Shown here one piece after another: positions 13,206 to 13,912 of a stretch of 13,912 nt of DNA. Positions within the stretch are counted from its first letter, which is position 1; the number at the start of each line of letters is the position of its first letter. Under the pieces are notes generated by a model. That model ran no database searches, was not told where the DNA came from, and worked only from the letters and a program-made list of their open reading frames with translations. The translations under genes were made by a program, and so were the position numbers. Origin of the DNA: Calditenuis sp032249575 (GTDB taxonomy: Archaea; Thermoproteota; Nitrososphaeria_A; Caldarchaeales; Calditenuaceae); the NCBI GenBank assembly GCA_032249575.1, contig JAVVHL010000023.1, positions 1-13,912 on the forward strand, written 5' to 3'.

Positions 13206-13877
13206 TCAGCGGGAGGTCGTCTCCTGCTTCACTCCGAGCCTCTCGAGGATCGCCTTGACCTGCTCCTCCGGCAACCTCTCGACGGTCACAGAGCCTCTCA
13301 TCCAAGGATGCGGGACGCAGTGATAGGTGTAGACTCCCTCCCTTCCGAAGTTGTACTTGTAACTCTGGCCCTTCCCGAAGAGGCCCGAATCGAAGAGGCC
13401 TCCGTCATGGGTGACCGTGTGGGCCACGTCCAGCTCCTCCTCGTTCGTCCAGATCACCGTGTGGTTGATGAAGAGTATCACCCTTATGTCCTTCGGGACG
13501 TAGTTCTGGGGCTGCCTCGGGTCCCACGACCCCGGCACTATCGATACGAATACTGTGAAGGGAGCCTCGCCTATCTGGACGCCTGTCTCGTAGAGCAGCT
13601 TGAAGGGACCGTAACCGATGGCCGCGGCAAAGGTGAGGCCCGCTGCGACCGCGAAGACCGCAACGCCCAGCACGAGGCCCTGCCTCGAGCCGACGCTCGG
13701 AGGCCCTCCCCTGAAGATCCCTCCGGGCAGCATCAATATCCCCATCAGCAGCAGAAGCGCCGAGACCGCCTGCATGCCGTGCTCGAAGGTCTTCGAGACG
13801 CCGGAGTACGTCAGAAAGACGCCAGCCGCGCCGGTCACGATCAGAAGCACCGAGATCCAGAGGATCGTCTTGTCCAC
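13206..13877 (-). CDS. Membrane-anchored blue-copper (plastocyanin/halocyanin-like) protein
   Basis: 223 residues. Three hydrophobic segments (about 4-24, 36-54 and 66-88) are followed by a cupredoxin domain (about 105-200). The type 1 copper ligands are visible: His153 in VAHTVTHDGG, then Cys187, His190 and Met193 in YHCVPHPWMRG, the H...C-x2-H-x2-M arrangement. Preceding strands (IRVILFINHTVIWTNEEE) are the usual cupredoxin N-terminal part. With a short basic N-terminus inside and three membrane passes, the copper domain would face outward, where it could carry electrons to or from a respiratory complex. The tail (EEQVKAILERLGVKQETTSR) is a charged helix. The start used is GTG at 13877. The frame stays open to the window edge without an ATG, so a start further upstream cannot be excluded. 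Its stop abuts that of the convergent membrane-protein gene. Confidence 0.85.
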   Translation of the reverse strand: MDKTILWISVLLIVTGAAGVFLTYSGVSKTFEHGMQAVSALLLLMGILMLPGGIFRGGPPSVGSRQGLVLGVAVFAVAAGLTFAAAIGYGPFKLLYETGVQIGEAPFTVFVSIVPGSWDPRQPQNYVPKDIRVILFINHTVIWTNEEELDVAHTVTHDGGLFDSGLFGKGQSYKYNFGREGVYTYHCVPHPWMRGSVTVERLPEEQVKAILERLGVKQETTSR

Positions 13878-13912
13878 GTTCAGCGTGTCTCGTCCGTGAA
13901 TTTGAGGGTTAA

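Overview
The window is archaeal, GC-rich (roughly 60% by eye) and densely packed, with genes on both strands. The archaeal signs are an aIF2-gamma, an archaeal/eukaryotic-type EF-2, a class I TyrRS with the HxPFG form of the HIGH motif seen in crenarchaeal-type enzymes, and a Thi4-family protein. TATA-like boxes also lie about 27-36 nt ahead of many start codons, which suggests leaderless or short-leader mRNAs. The mix of translation genes with a Rieske protein and a membrane-anchored blue-copper protein suggests a (thermo)protoarchaeal lineage near Thaumarchaeota/Aigarchaeota/Korarchaeota with respiratory metabolism. The exact taxon is an inference I cannot confirm.

Layout, left to right. 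(1) 1-2566, minus strand: the 5' end of a Thi4-like flavoprotein running off the edge, an HMGL/isopropylmalate-homocitrate synthase-family enzyme, a small Rieske ferredoxin-like protein and an unrecognised 191-residue protein. (2) 2695-5619, plus strand: aIF2-gamma followed after one base by a PIN-domain protein, then TyrRS behind its own promoter. (3) 5658-8499: a tungstate/molybdate module. A ModE-like regulator on the minus strand diverges from a substrate-binding protein, permease and ATPase on the plus strand. A single near-symmetric TATA-like element lies 30-31 nt from both start codons. (4) 8513-12544, minus strand: aEF-2, interrupted in its GTPase P-loop by a 614-residue intein with intact splicing motifs and a LAGLIDADG homing-endonuclease core plus extra DNA-binding-like segments. 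(5) 12672-13877: a small four-helix membrane protein and a membrane-anchored cupredoxin, meeting tail to tail with no base between their stop codons.

How the parts relate: the translation genes (aIF2-gamma, TyrRS, aEF-2) are core housekeeping functions. The mod module is an oxyanion-uptake island between them, and its ATPase lacks the usual C-terminal MOP/TOBE domain while the regulator carries one. The most striking element is the EF-2 intein. It makes an essential translation factor depend on protein splicing, because it splits the nucleotide-binding loop between Lys33 and Thr. An uninterrupted copy of essentially the same P-loop (GHVDNGKTT) is present in aIF2-gamma in the same window.

I see no CRISPR array, no rRNA or tRNA gene, and no insertion sequence.
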